A stretch of DNA of 64,000 nucleotides from Prosapia bicincta (taxonomy: Eukaryota > Arthropoda > Insecta > Hemiptera > Cercopidae). The stretch covers positions 110,223,070-110,287,069 of the forward strand of contig JBAIZL010000003.1 in assembly GCA_036971475.1 (NCBI GenBank), given 5' to 3'. Each line of letters begins with the position of its first letter. Positions within the stretch are counted from its first letter, which is position 1. Positions 55,082-64,000 of this stretch are shown in pieces. Position numbers and translations under genes: made by a program. Under the pieces are notes generated by a model. The model saw nothing but the letters and a program-made list of their open reading frames with translations. It was not told the origin of the DNA and did no database searches.

Positions 55082-57749
55082 GAGGGTTCTATGCAATAAC
55101 AAACCAAACCAAGTTCAAAAATGTGAAATGGGAGAAAACTGAGTTCAAAATTAAAAAATCGTAAGTAACTTATTTATAACAGTATGTATTTCATATTTGC
55201 TACATATGTTTAAAATATTCTAACTTAAATAAGGACCAAGGCTAAGTTTGATTTATATTGAAATTTATATTTTTAATTATTAAACAAAAAGTTTTTTGTG
55301 GAGTTGGTTTATTATTGCACTGAACCTGCTCGACTTGGTTTGTTGTTCTGACTTTTCTTTGCATTAGTACTTAAAATTCTTATCTCATGTAGATGGTTTA
55401 TTGAAAGAAAGCACAACATTTCTAATTGATGTTAAAATACATATTTCATTATATTAACTGAAACTTAAAATGTTGAATATTCAATTGTTTAAAGGTTTTT
55501 TAAAATTATTTACAAGTAAAACATTTCATCGTCATCTTCATCAAAGTCGTCACCATCAGCTGATTGTAAACGTCGATTTCTAGTACCAATCTCTTGGGGT
55601 AGGTTTCTGAAGTACTGGTGGTGAATGGGTGGGATGAATGGCAAAAGGTCAGCCATATCTGATTTTTTTGCTACTGTAACACTTCTGCGATGTGGGTACT
55701 TTGTTGAACTTCAAGAAAAGATTTGAAGTTTATTCCTTTTCTAATTTTGGCATTCTCTGTTTTATATCCAACACTCTGAAGGGTTCTTTCTCATCAAACG
55801 AATGTTTGAAGTAAATACTAAAAGATTCTCCTTTTGCAAATCTCATCCACCTAATGTTTAGCCAGCTAACCGGTTCGTCAATTCCAACTTTTCTGTTTTC
55901 TACATTCTCTTCCAGTTCTTTGATACTTAGAAACTCTTTCCTCTTCATACAATGAACCTCGAAACAAGGATTCTTACGTTTTGCAGATTTTATTACATCT
56001 ACCAAGTCCCCTGTACATAGATTTGGAAGTTTTTTTTACTTGCTCTTTCTGTCATTCCAAAATCAGTATCGTTAGGAAGATACGAATGACCTGGAACCAT
56101 GTACATTAAATCAATACAACTAACTGTAATGTTTGGGTCGGTTACATACCTCAACATCTTTAGAGATATTTTAATGTTTCGGTTTTGTCCGCCACAACTG
56201 TCTGAAAACATTCTTATACTTTTATAACCATTGGCATATTCCTTAATATGTTGAACAAACAACTGGAGAGGTCTTCTGCACCTCTTCCACCCTCAGTTTT
56301 GTCATACACATACATGTGTGCTGTAGAGTCATTGAAGCAGTGAACTCCAAAATTATACACGTACATGTTCCTTTTGTAGTATGCTACCAACGTACTCAGT
56401 TTTGGGAACGGAAGTGCTTTTTGCAAATCAAACGTACAAACATAGTCGTCACGAGGTGGGGGGACTTTTTCTTCTTTACTTGTTTTAATCTGTTCCTTTA
56501 TTTTTTCACTGAGATCGTTTAAAACACGTCTGGCTTGTTCAGCAAGTAGTAAATGTGTATCTTTTATTGTTTTTGTATTTTTAACTGTAGTTCGTCACAC
56601 ATTTTGCAATTTTTTTTGCAGGAGGTTTGAAATGTAAATTAAACTTTTTTGTAAAAACATTGTAATAATACTTCTCTTTTAAAGGTTGCTTATTTTCTTC
56701 AGAACACTTTTCAACATATAAGTCATACATTTTTCTTATATTTAGGACAGGGCCTAAATACCTTTTATTAATGTTATCTTTGCGGGTGTAATGGTTTTGA
56801 TACTTAGGGAATGATTCAATGTGTCTTACCACGTCACTGTCATCAATTTTGTTAGAGGCTGGGGCTTTTCCTCGGCCACCCAGCACACCGAAAGCCTCTT
56901 CTGTTTTGAACAGCGATATAATCGTGTCCAACCAATTCTTAAAGTGCTCAAGAAAACTTTTTGCAAACTCTTTTATCTTCTTTACCATCAGGAATATAAT
57001 AACTGGACACTGTGGTTTTGGTATATCCAGTACCATCTCTAGGACAAACCCTATCAGGTTTTGATTTTTTTACAAGACCTCTCAACAAAGCATTTTGTTG
57101 CGAATATTCACCCAGATTCCAAAAGGAATTATAAAATATACTTAAATTTTCAGGTGAAGAAAACTTTTTAGAACATTTTCTTGGACATTGACAAAGTGGA
57201 GGTGAAAATAACACCTCAGGAACAGTTTTATTCTTTCGTGAAATGTAAGACTTCCCTTGGTTTCTTAGTCTTTTCCTTTGGTTTCTTTTCCATTCTTCCT
57301 CATTCCTTGCTCTTTTTCTACCACGGACATCACTTTTTGGGATTTCTAAAACAATAAAACTGTTTTAAAAACCCCAAAAAATATGTGGTTGGAAAGGAAT
57401 GAATGTAACAAAATAACAATTGATTGGTGACTGAAGTTAAACTGATGATTATAATATGTTCTTACACGTAGCTTCATCACTGTCTGGTGTCCATTCATCA
57501 TCCATGCTGAGCAAAACTAAACAAGAAACTGTGAGAGAATCTAGGACTAATGAAGTTGGTTCTTTATTGCTCTGAAGCTTCCTTGCTTATCAGTCAGTGC
57601 ATGACCAAACTAGCCCATTCTGGCAGCGAACTGTGGAACTTTGGAACTGGTTTGATATTGCACTAAATAAAGGATGATTTTTCACATACCCTACTATCAC
57701 TAACTCAAAAATTACAAAAAATGGACTTGGTTTGTTATTGCTCTGAACC

Positions 57750-57753
<4 letters not shown>
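55081..57753 (-). mobile_element. DUF7869-type DNA transposon, copy 2 (longer)
   Basis: Same ends as copy 1 (GGAGGGTTCTATGCAATAAC left; right end CTCTGAACCCTCT with the last base changed). About 2.67 kb. It is bordered by (TA)n on both sides. The copies share their right-hand flank from 11175/57978 on, so this is a duplicate, not an independent insertion. Confidence 0.75.
55461..57505 (-). pseudogene. Putative DDE-type transposase (DUF7869-like), copy 2
   Basis: Right to left: MDDEWTPDSDEAT (57505), GTAAGA donor-like site and TTTTAG acceptor-like site at about 57347; basic block and CQCPRKCSKKF; WNLGEYSQQN; RVCKKFS; frame change; HIESFPKYQNHYTRKDNIN and FNLHFKPPAKKI to 56581; frame changes; QKALPFPKLSTLVAYYKRNM and YNFGVHCFND (56426 down); MFSDSCGGQNRNIKISLK (56205), with the Asp expected to be catalytic; VPGHSYLPNDTDFGMTERAS; KNPCFEVHCMKRKEF; ISKEK-like end. 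The conserved SDSCGGQNRN and GHSYLPNDxDFG motifs define the family for me. Several frame changes; not active as it stands. Confidence 0.65.
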
Positions 57754-57805
<52 letters not shown>

Positions 57806-57901
57806 ATATTTTACGTTATCCTTGTTTTTCCGTTGCACTGACTTTATGAAGTTAATATATTACTACTAAAAATTACTTACAATAGTAATATATTAACTTC
57901 A

Positions 57902-57977
<76 letters not shown>
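57753..57977. repeat. (TA)n tracts with FB foldback, absent from copy 1
   Basis: Two TA tracts (57753-57803, 57905-57974) enclose an FB piece (57804-57904) whose inner arms GAAGTTAATATATTACT are inverted around 19 bases. In copy 1 this place is a 19-bp TA tract (11171-11189), so the FB entered copy 2 through the TA tract. Confidence 0.75.
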
Positions 57978-58046
57978 CATTATGAATTAAATTCTAACAT
58001 TATGAAGTTAGATAAATAAGATAAAAGTTGAGCCACTGTTACTAAC

Positions 58047-58116
58047 CTTCTTTTTCAGAGATTCCAGGATCGACCATTGCTGTAGTTATGCAATCTTTTT
58101 CATTAGATTCAGGTTC
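58047..58116 (-). CDS. Zinc-finger gene B, exon 3
   Basis: A duplicate of 11253-11322: 70 bp, acceptor TTTTCAG, donor GTTAGT, same phases. One codon differs (Cys to Ser: EPESNEKDCITTAMVDPGIS). On the minus strand it lies upstream of the finger exon at 41412, whose first two bases complete the Gly codon begun here. The intron would be about 16.6 kb and filled with transposons. A transcript is needed to prove the joining. Confidence 0.6.
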
Positions 58117-58125
58117 CTGAAAACG

Positions 58126-59393
58126 AAAAAGTTCACTACTATTGTTTTTTTTTTTAGAAACAGAATCTAAATATTAGTTCTTAATTTCTTGACTTTAATT
58201 CTTTACAATTTAAGGAGGTTAAACACCTATTCTCTTACTCGTAAACTTTATAAACAGTTATTAGATACAGCAATACTTGCCTTATACAGATTCTCTTGAA
58301 GCATCATAAATTTCAAGAGGTCATAAAATACTAAAAAAAATATTGTCTACATCTATGGTTTTCCAAGTCCGAGTTTATTTTACTTGAGTTACTATTAAAG
58401 AATTTTTACAAAATAGGAAACTATAATACAGGAGCTGAAAGAAATGATTCACATTTCATATTTTAGATTGTACCATAAGAGAGAAAGTTCATGCTCTGTA
58501 AATCAACAAATGTCTGGAGAAAAAAGAAAATCACAATTTGTAACAATTTTCTTAACTTAAATATTAAATGAGCTAATTATAAATACTGTAATTAAATTAG
58601 ATTAGGATCTAAAGTTAAGTGGAAAATCAATCAATAAAACTGATGTCAATAAAAGTAACTAAGTTTTTTAACACAAAAATAAAAAAAGATGATAGTCACA
58701 TAAAATAAATATTTTAAACACCATTTAAGAGAGGCAGGTCAAATTTTTCTATATATGAGACCATTATCACAACTATGAGGCTATAAAGACTAGAATAAGA
58801 GGTGGAGTTATGATTCTTAAAACATCATTTGTGTGAATCATTGCAAACCCCTTATGATTTCACTTGATCTTTAAGGAATCGTAGAAAAAAATCTTCAAAT
58901 GGATAACTTTCCTGGTTTTACTAACCTGGAATGAGTGGTAGAGTTAATATAAAAATTATCAAGACAGAAGAACTAGAGTATTAACAGTTAAGCAATTATT
59001 CATGCCATTAGGTTACTCCTAACACAGCCCTTACGTGATCGCTCGTACATGTTGGTACTCCCTAACACGGGCGATGCCTGCCACTTCTCATCCCTGGTTA
59101 CCCACCCACACTATCTACTTGAAATTTGGATAGTAGTTCCCAGGGTTCATTAGCATTATTGACCAAAATATCATGCATCCACTTTACCATTAGGAAGTTC
59201 AACCAATATCATTTCTGACTTTTGTAGAAATTAACTTGATAGTTTTATCCAGTCAGAAGACTTATATCCATACAAAAATAATTTCCTTACCTATATTGCT
59301 GCCAGGAGATATAAGCCTATATGTCACAAGACAATCAAAGACATTGGTTTACAACTAATACATACAAAAATCTATTATAATTATTATAAATAC
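58126..59393. other. Duplicated intron sequence, copy 2
   Basis: Matches 11331-12171 and 13465-13908 with scattered changes; the intervening 1.3 kb is absent here. Confidence 0.65.
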
Positions 59394-60997
59394 GGGTAGA
59401 CGGTATCTGAATGGGGGTAAGTAAAATTCTACAGAAAACAATAAACTGTACGACCCTTTCACAGGTAGTAAAATACTACTGTCAACCTTTGTGTAATGAA
59501 GCGTTAGCCCCCATCGAGATGCTTCTAGGTACTTTCATTTTAGAAATTCCATAAACTCTATCGGTTGTCCGAAATACTAGACTTGCACTAAACAGTCATT
59601 TGCTCTGCAACTCTCGGTGCAACATGGAGTTCCTTCATAGTTTAACAAAATGTGAAAAAATATTTAAACCAGGAAGGCATAATTACGTTTTTATTAATGT
59701 ACAGGTTAATTGCGCAGCAAAGAATCTGTCCATCGTGTGGTAAAAACTAAACTATACAGTCAAATGGCAAGTATTTTATAAAAGTAGTATAATTATTAAT
59801 ATTGTACATTTTATAAATTGTGGTATATTTTCGCTAATATTATAAATAATAGAGAATAGATTTGCTGGAAATCATGATTTTATTTGTCTCTTTTTTAACA
59901 TTTTTTTTATTAACTGTTCTGTAATTATTGTAAAACATAATTTGGAACAAGAAATTACACGTATCAAAGGTTAATAAAATATATTAATTTATTTCTTTTC
60001 TGAACAGAATTTGAGATGTAATAATAGAACCTGCCGGAGGAAAGATTCGATTCGAAATGGAACCATTTTTGCAAGCTATACAATTTCAATGTCTAAAATT
60101 GTATTACTTTTAGTGGGTTGGCTACTACAGTACACAAAAAATACCATAGTTATAGAAACGGGGTTAAATAAAAAAGACTGTGCAACGGCTTGTGAACGAT
60201 TTTCGGGATTTACTAACGGTTTGGTTGATTGAAAAGAATACTAAGTTGGGTGGTGTCAACAGCGTCGTTAAATATGATGAAAGTACTTTTGGGCGTCGAA
60301 AATATAACAGAGGGGGAGTAACAAAAACAAGATGGGTTGTAGGCGGTATTGAAAGAAACACAAAAAAATGTTTTCTCAAAGTAGTTGCAAAAAAAAGCAC
60401 ACACATTAAAAAACGTGATTACTGAATATGTTGAGCCCGGTACAACAATAATTACTGATAGTTGGAAAGGATATAATACACGAGCATTACTTTTGGCTAG
60501 ATTTGAGCATTTTAATGTGAATCATACACGTAACTTCTTGAATCCTAATGATCGTAGCATACACACTCAGGGAATTGAATCAAACTGGGCTAAAATAAAA
60601 AGAGACATGAGGCTGCGAATCGGTAAAATATCTTCTCGTAATATAGAGACATACCTCACAGAATACACTTGGAGAAGTCTTCATCCAAAACTGAGGAGTT
60701 ATTTATCGATTTCATAAATGCAGTCAACAATTTTTATCCCGTTTAGGCCTAATATGTAAATAAAAAGATTTTGAAAAAAAAAACAAAAAAACTCAAAAAA
60801 ATTCATTCTTTAACAGGAAAATGTAAAAAAATTATAAAAGTATAAAATAACAAAAAATCTTCAAGAAGACAAGGCCCTATAGGCCGCTAATTTCATGAAT
60901 TGATTAGGCAGTTTTATTATAAATGTCAACCAATTTATGTTTTTTGCGGCCCTGAGCAGAAACAATACTGATTATTTGAGTAAGTTTAGTAGATATA
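59394..60997 (+). mobile_element. Merlin transposon copy 2, split by a gypsy insertion
   Basis: The left end GGGTAGACGGTATCTGAATG follows ATAAATAC exactly as in copy 1. The right part is cut at 60997 by a gypsy LTR, so the remainder would lie past the window. Confidence 0.75.
59697..60746 (+). pseudogene. Merlin transposase (ISXO2/IS1595-like DDE), copy 2
   Basis: Homologous to 14201-15270. Exon 1 has a stop in the zinc ribbon (CGKN then TAA). The exon 2 acceptor is lost through an 11-base deletion at about 60001. A frame change near 60170 follows GLNKK. The DDE motifs are better kept than in copy 1: DESTFGRRKYNRGG, IITDSWKGYN and GIESNWAKIK with the third Glu. A one-base loss at about 60687 changes the C-terminus. 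Each copy carries its own lesions, so both decayed after duplication. Confidence 0.8.
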
Positions 60998-61291
60998 AGT
61001 TATGTGAACGATTTATGTGAACCTTTCATAATAAAATGCGTGCTAGGAAATTCCTGCTTACGCAGCTTTTGTATTATATAGGTGGTGAGAACAGAGCCCC
61101 GGCAGTGTGTAAGTCGCCTCTGTATCGCACAGACGTTTTCCACTCCAGCTGAATGTACATCAGTTGAATTTGTTTTGTTAAGATAAATTATGTAACAGTT
61201 TTCTAAATTACATGTTTACTAATTGATTAAAAGGTTTGTAAAAATAAATATCATTTTTAAAAACCTTTCGAACTTAATGAAACACGTAACT
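60998..61291 (+). repeat. 5' LTR of gypsy
   Basis: It begins AGTTATGTGAAC and ends CACGTAACT (AGTTA...TAACT terminal complement), 294 bp. It contains TATTATATAGG near 61072, a possible core promoter. The AGT...ACT type of end is known from the 17.6/297 group. Confidence 0.65.
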
Positions 61292-61308
61292 GGCGCAGTC
61301 GGTAGGAC
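61291..61308 (+). other. Primer-binding site of gypsy
   Basis: TGGCGCAGTCGGTAGGAC, overlapping the last LTR base. This is the tRNA-Ser type site of the 17.6/297 group (from memory). Confidence 0.7.
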
Positions 61309-61589
61309 ACCTCAAGGAAGTTAGTGAATATAACGTCCGTTGGTTTTAACCGTTAATTGAGGGAACCTTTGGTAGAGCGAATATCTACAACAACTTAATA
61401 GAGCGCATATCTATTAAGAGCACGAGTGAATATCGTGAAAAGTGAAAAGTTGTTCAAATGGGCAAAGTATTTTGGATCCACTTGTAAGTAGATCGTAAGA
61501 AATAGAATTAAGAAAAAGTAGAGTAAATACTTTTTAATTTTATATTATTGATTTTAATTTTATTATTTTAAAGAAAATAATATTTTAAA

Positions 61590-62686
61590 ATGGCAACGCC
61601 AACATTAAAGAAGGAATATCTTGACATGATTCCTGAGTATAATGGAGAGTCCACTATGCTCAATAGATTTATATCAGTATGTGATAAAATAGTCAGTAAG
61701 TTTTATGTATCTGAAAATCCAGAAGACTTTCAGAATGAATACCTATTTTCTTCTATACTAGCTAAGTTAAAAGGCCAAGCATTAGAAATGGTAGTAAATT
61801 CAAATTCTTATAATTGGTATGAGATTAAAAAAGTATTATTAACCAGCTATTCAAACAAAGAGATAGCTTTACTTTAAATTTAGAAATGGCTGAGTTAAAA
61901 CAAGAAAATAATGAATCACCTTTTAAATTTTACGAAAGAATTCAAAAACTATTAAATTTACAAATCTCATTTTTTGTTAATAAAGAGCCTCAAAGACAAT
62001 TGGCCAAAGATGTCTTAATAGAATATGTACAGAAATTAGCGTTAAGAGTTCTCCTTAGAGGTTTACATGAACCCGTAGGATCGCTAATGCGCACAAAAAA
62101 TCCAGATTCTCTTAGCGAAGCACTTAACATGCTTACTAATGATTTTCAATTTAAAAATAACAATTTATTTCAAAATATTAAACAGAACATTCCACCTAGG
62201 GCCCCACAATACCCGCCTACTCACAAACCCATTCCTAACAAACAAACCTTCCAAAATTATAGGCCCAACTACCAATATAAACCTAACCAATTTACTAAAC
62301 CTAAATCATACGTACAGCAAAATCAACAACCGAGACAATCTAACAATTAGACACCACTAAAAGTTCATCAAAAATTTGAACCAGAACCAATGAGCATTTC
62401 CACACGTCAAACAGGGAACACAATTAGACAAAATAGACTTTATCAGATGACAGGGAAACCAATAGAAGAAGAAAATTACGATCAAACTATGAATCGATTG
62501 ACTGAACAGATGACTAACTCTTATCTGACCGAACAAACGGATTATGAACCGCAAGAGGACCCTGACAACTACATAGACTTTGATGATTCAACGCAAGAGG
62601 AAAACGCATGTGGATTCACTCAAGAGGACAATCATACCCAAAATCATTTTTTAGGACTAACCACAATAAAAAGACATTTTCCATAA
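61590..62686 (+). pseudogene. gypsy Gag
   Basis: ATG at 61590; MATPTLKKEYLDMIPEYNGE and LFSSILAKLKGQALEMV form the capsid start. A one-base loss near 61857 shifts the frame. It continues MAELKQENNESPFKFYERIQ, LALRVLLRGLHEPVGSLMRT, and a Pro/Asn/Gln-rich basic C-terminus with no CCHC knuckle, as in the 17.6/297 group. TAG at 62348-62350 interrupts, and the same frame then stays open to 62686, where the expected Gag C-terminus ends. The stop is probably a nonsense change, but readthrough cannot be excluded. Overlaps the next frame by 79 bases. Confidence 0.75.
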
Positions 62687-63465
62687 TGCATATCGAAGAC
62701 GACACAAACGAACTAACGTACATCCACGATCCTAAGACCAACCTAAAGATGCTGATTGACACTGGAAGCACGAGATCATTTATTAAAAAATCAATAGCTT
62801 TCCAATTTTTCAAAAACACCCTAAAACAAGAACTATTTGAAGTGAGTACAGCTCATGGAGTATCAAAAGAAAAATACAGTTGTACACTACCACTTTTGGG
62901 AAAAGAAACAACCAAATTCTATTTATTTGATTTCCATAAAGATTTCGACTTACTCCTTGGATTAGATAACATAAAAGAATTAAAAATTAATTTAAATTTT
63001 GTGAATGATAAATTAATATTTCGCAATAAACAAATCCCGATTAAATATTTTAACACAGAAGAACAAAATAATAATAATAATAATAATAATAATAAAGGCG
63101 AATGTCAGGAACAGAACGTTAAAAAGGGATCAAGTTATGTTATACAAGCCCGCACTAGCCAAACGATTAAATTTAGAATACAAAAAATTCAAGATGGAGA
63201 AGGACTCTTACCATACAAACACTTAAATGGATTAGAAATTCCACAGTGTATAATCTCAGTACACAAGGGAGAAGCCTATTGCCCCATTATAAACAACACA
63301 GAAGAAAATGTAGAATTAACAGTGAATGAACCATTAGAATTAAAATCTTTAGAAGAATACAATATCCTTGAACCTGATACAATGCAAAAGAACACTAATT
63401 TCAATTTATTAGATTATAAACAAAAAAAATCGAGAAGAAAAAATTTAGATTTATCAAAAATTTAG
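62608..63465 (+). CDS. gypsy protease region (start of Pol, -1 frame)
   Basis: The frame is -1 relative to Gag and would be entered by slippage at 62647-62653, so the ATG at 62608 is probably not used. Protease active site [12 protein letters not shown] (about 62748-62783), then [20 protein letters not shown], a beta-rich domain ending in the conserved protease helix region. An AAT run at 63068-63093 encodes poly-Asn. The frame ends at TAG 63463-63465 because of one extra base just upstream; the following frame continues directly into RT. Confidence 0.75.
   Translation: MWIHSRGQSYPKSFFRTNHNKKTFSIMHIEDDTNELTYIHDPKTNLKMLIDTGSTRSFIKKSIAFQFFKNTLKQELFEVSTAHGVSKEKYSCTLPLLGKETTKFYLFDFHKDFDLLLGLDNIKELKINLNFVNDKLIFRNKQIPIKYFNTEEQNNNNNNNNNKGECQEQNVKKGSSYVIQARTSQTIKFRIQKIQDGEGLLPYKHLNGLEIPQCIISVHKGEAYCPIINNTEENVELTVNEPLELKSLEEYNILEPDTMQKNTNFNLLDYKQKKSRRKNLDLSKI
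62647..62653 (+). promoter_or_regulatory. Putative -1 ribosomal frameshift site
   Basis: T TTT TTA, in the Gag reading CAT TTT TTA, lies inside the 79-base overlap of Gag and Pol. Shifting back one base here gives RTNHNKKTF and then the protease. This heptamer is a standard slippery site in retroelements. No downstream pseudoknot was worked out. Confidence 0.6.
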
Positions 63466-63469
63466 AATG

Positions 63470-64000
63470 GAACATATGAACTTGGAAGAAAAATCCGCTA
63501 TAACAAGTTTAATAGAAGATTATGCAGATTTATTTCATATTGAGGGAAACGATTTAACTTTTACCAACCAAATAAAACATGTTATTAGGACTACTGATGA
63601 AATTCCCGTATACTCTAGAAATTATAGATATCCAGAGATTTACAAGAACGAAATTAATAAACAAACTGAGGACATGCTTAAACAAGGAATTATTAGACCT
63701 TCGAATTCTCCATGGAACTCTCCTGTCTGGATTGTACCCAAAAAACAAGCCGCTTCTGGCAAAAGAAAATTTCGATTAGTAATAGATTTTAGAGGATTAA
63801 ACAAAAAAACAATTGACGATAAATTTCCCTTGCCGAACATTACAGACATATTAGATAAATTAGGACGGTACCAGTATTTTACAACTTTAGATTTAGCCTC
63901 AGGATTTCACCAAGTAGAAATGGATAAAAATAGCATAGAAAAAACAGCGTTTTCAACAGAAACGGGACACTACGAATTTTTAAGAATGCCCTTTGGACTA
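63470..64000 (+). CDS. gypsy reverse transcriptase, N-terminal part (runs off window)
   Basis: The frame opens after the one-base gain: [20 protein letters not shown], then [39 protein letters not shown] (the finger region typical of gypsy), [30 protein letters not shown] (motif A with the first catalytic Asp) and [19 protein letters not shown] (motif B region). YxDD, RNase H and integrase lie beyond 64000. No lesion in this part. Confidence 0.85.

Larger units (their letters stand above)
60998..64000 (+). mobile_element. Ty3/gypsy LTR retrotransposon, 5' half
   Basis: 5' LTR, primer site, gag, protease and the start of RT are present; the rest lies beyond 64000. It is inserted in Merlin copy 2. 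Three small lesions (one-base loss at about 61857, in-frame TAG at 62348, one-base gain near 63455) in otherwise open frames indicate a recent but inactive copy. Confidence 0.85.

Overview
The window is eukaryotic nuclear DNA, most likely from an insect. It is AT-rich, has split genes with GT-AG introns, and is dominated by transposable elements of insect type: BEL/Pao, Ty3/gypsy, an I-like LINE, piggyBac, Merlin, mariner, hAT, pogo-like ends and at least four Penelope-like element (PLE) families, called here PLE-A to PLE-D. There are many long (TA)n tracts. I see no tRNA, rRNA, CRISPR or prokaryotic operon.

The only convincing host coding sequence belongs to a C2H2 zinc-finger gene family on the minus strand. 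Gene copy A has exon 1 (19011-19275), exon 2 (17267-17315) and exon 3 (11253-11322), with matching splice phases. Its finger exon is not in the window. Gene copy B has exon 3 (58047-58116) and a 20-finger exon (39551-41412). Its first exons would lie beyond the right edge. Exon 3 and several kilobases of flanking intron are duplicated: 8990 to about 15520 matches 55081 to 60997. The duplicated block carries a DUF7869-type DNA transposon and a Merlin transposon, so both were in place before the duplication. Behind the finger exon lie 16 nearly identical 87-bp finger units with stop codons in every linker, then about five decayed fingers.

Layout: 1-8.99 kb holds a hAT relic and a nest of PLE-A and PLE-B fragments, palindromes and (TA)n. 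8.99-17.1 kb is duplication copy 1 with a later hAT-like insertion. 17.1-22.6 kb holds gene A exons, a mariner relic and foldback elements. 22.65-28.63 kb is an almost certainly young BEL/Pao element (intact 1777-aa polyprotein, 5-bp target duplication, LTRs differing at one visible base). 28.66-30.5 kb is a decayed piggyBac containing a short PLE-C insertion. 30.5-33.5 kb is mostly unassigned. 33.5-37.0 kb is the most complete PLE-B. 37.7-41.4 kb is the zinc-finger array. 41.98-44.09 kb is a hAT element. 44.8-48.2 kb holds piggyBac, PLE-C, PLE-B and palindromes. 48.3-52.5 kb is a decayed LTR retrotransposon. 52.5-52.8 kb is a PLE-D fragment. 52.84-54.86 kb is a 5'-truncated LINE. 55.1-61.0 kb is duplication copy 2. 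61.0-64.0 kb is the 5' half of a Ty3/gypsy element with a T TTT TTA heptamer at its frame switch.

The most interesting signal is that the terminal repeats of three PLE families contain compact hammerhead-ribozyme-like cores (CUGANGA, stem II, GAA, short self-complementary stem III, cleavage base, stem I). The stem II sequences differ between families but still pair.
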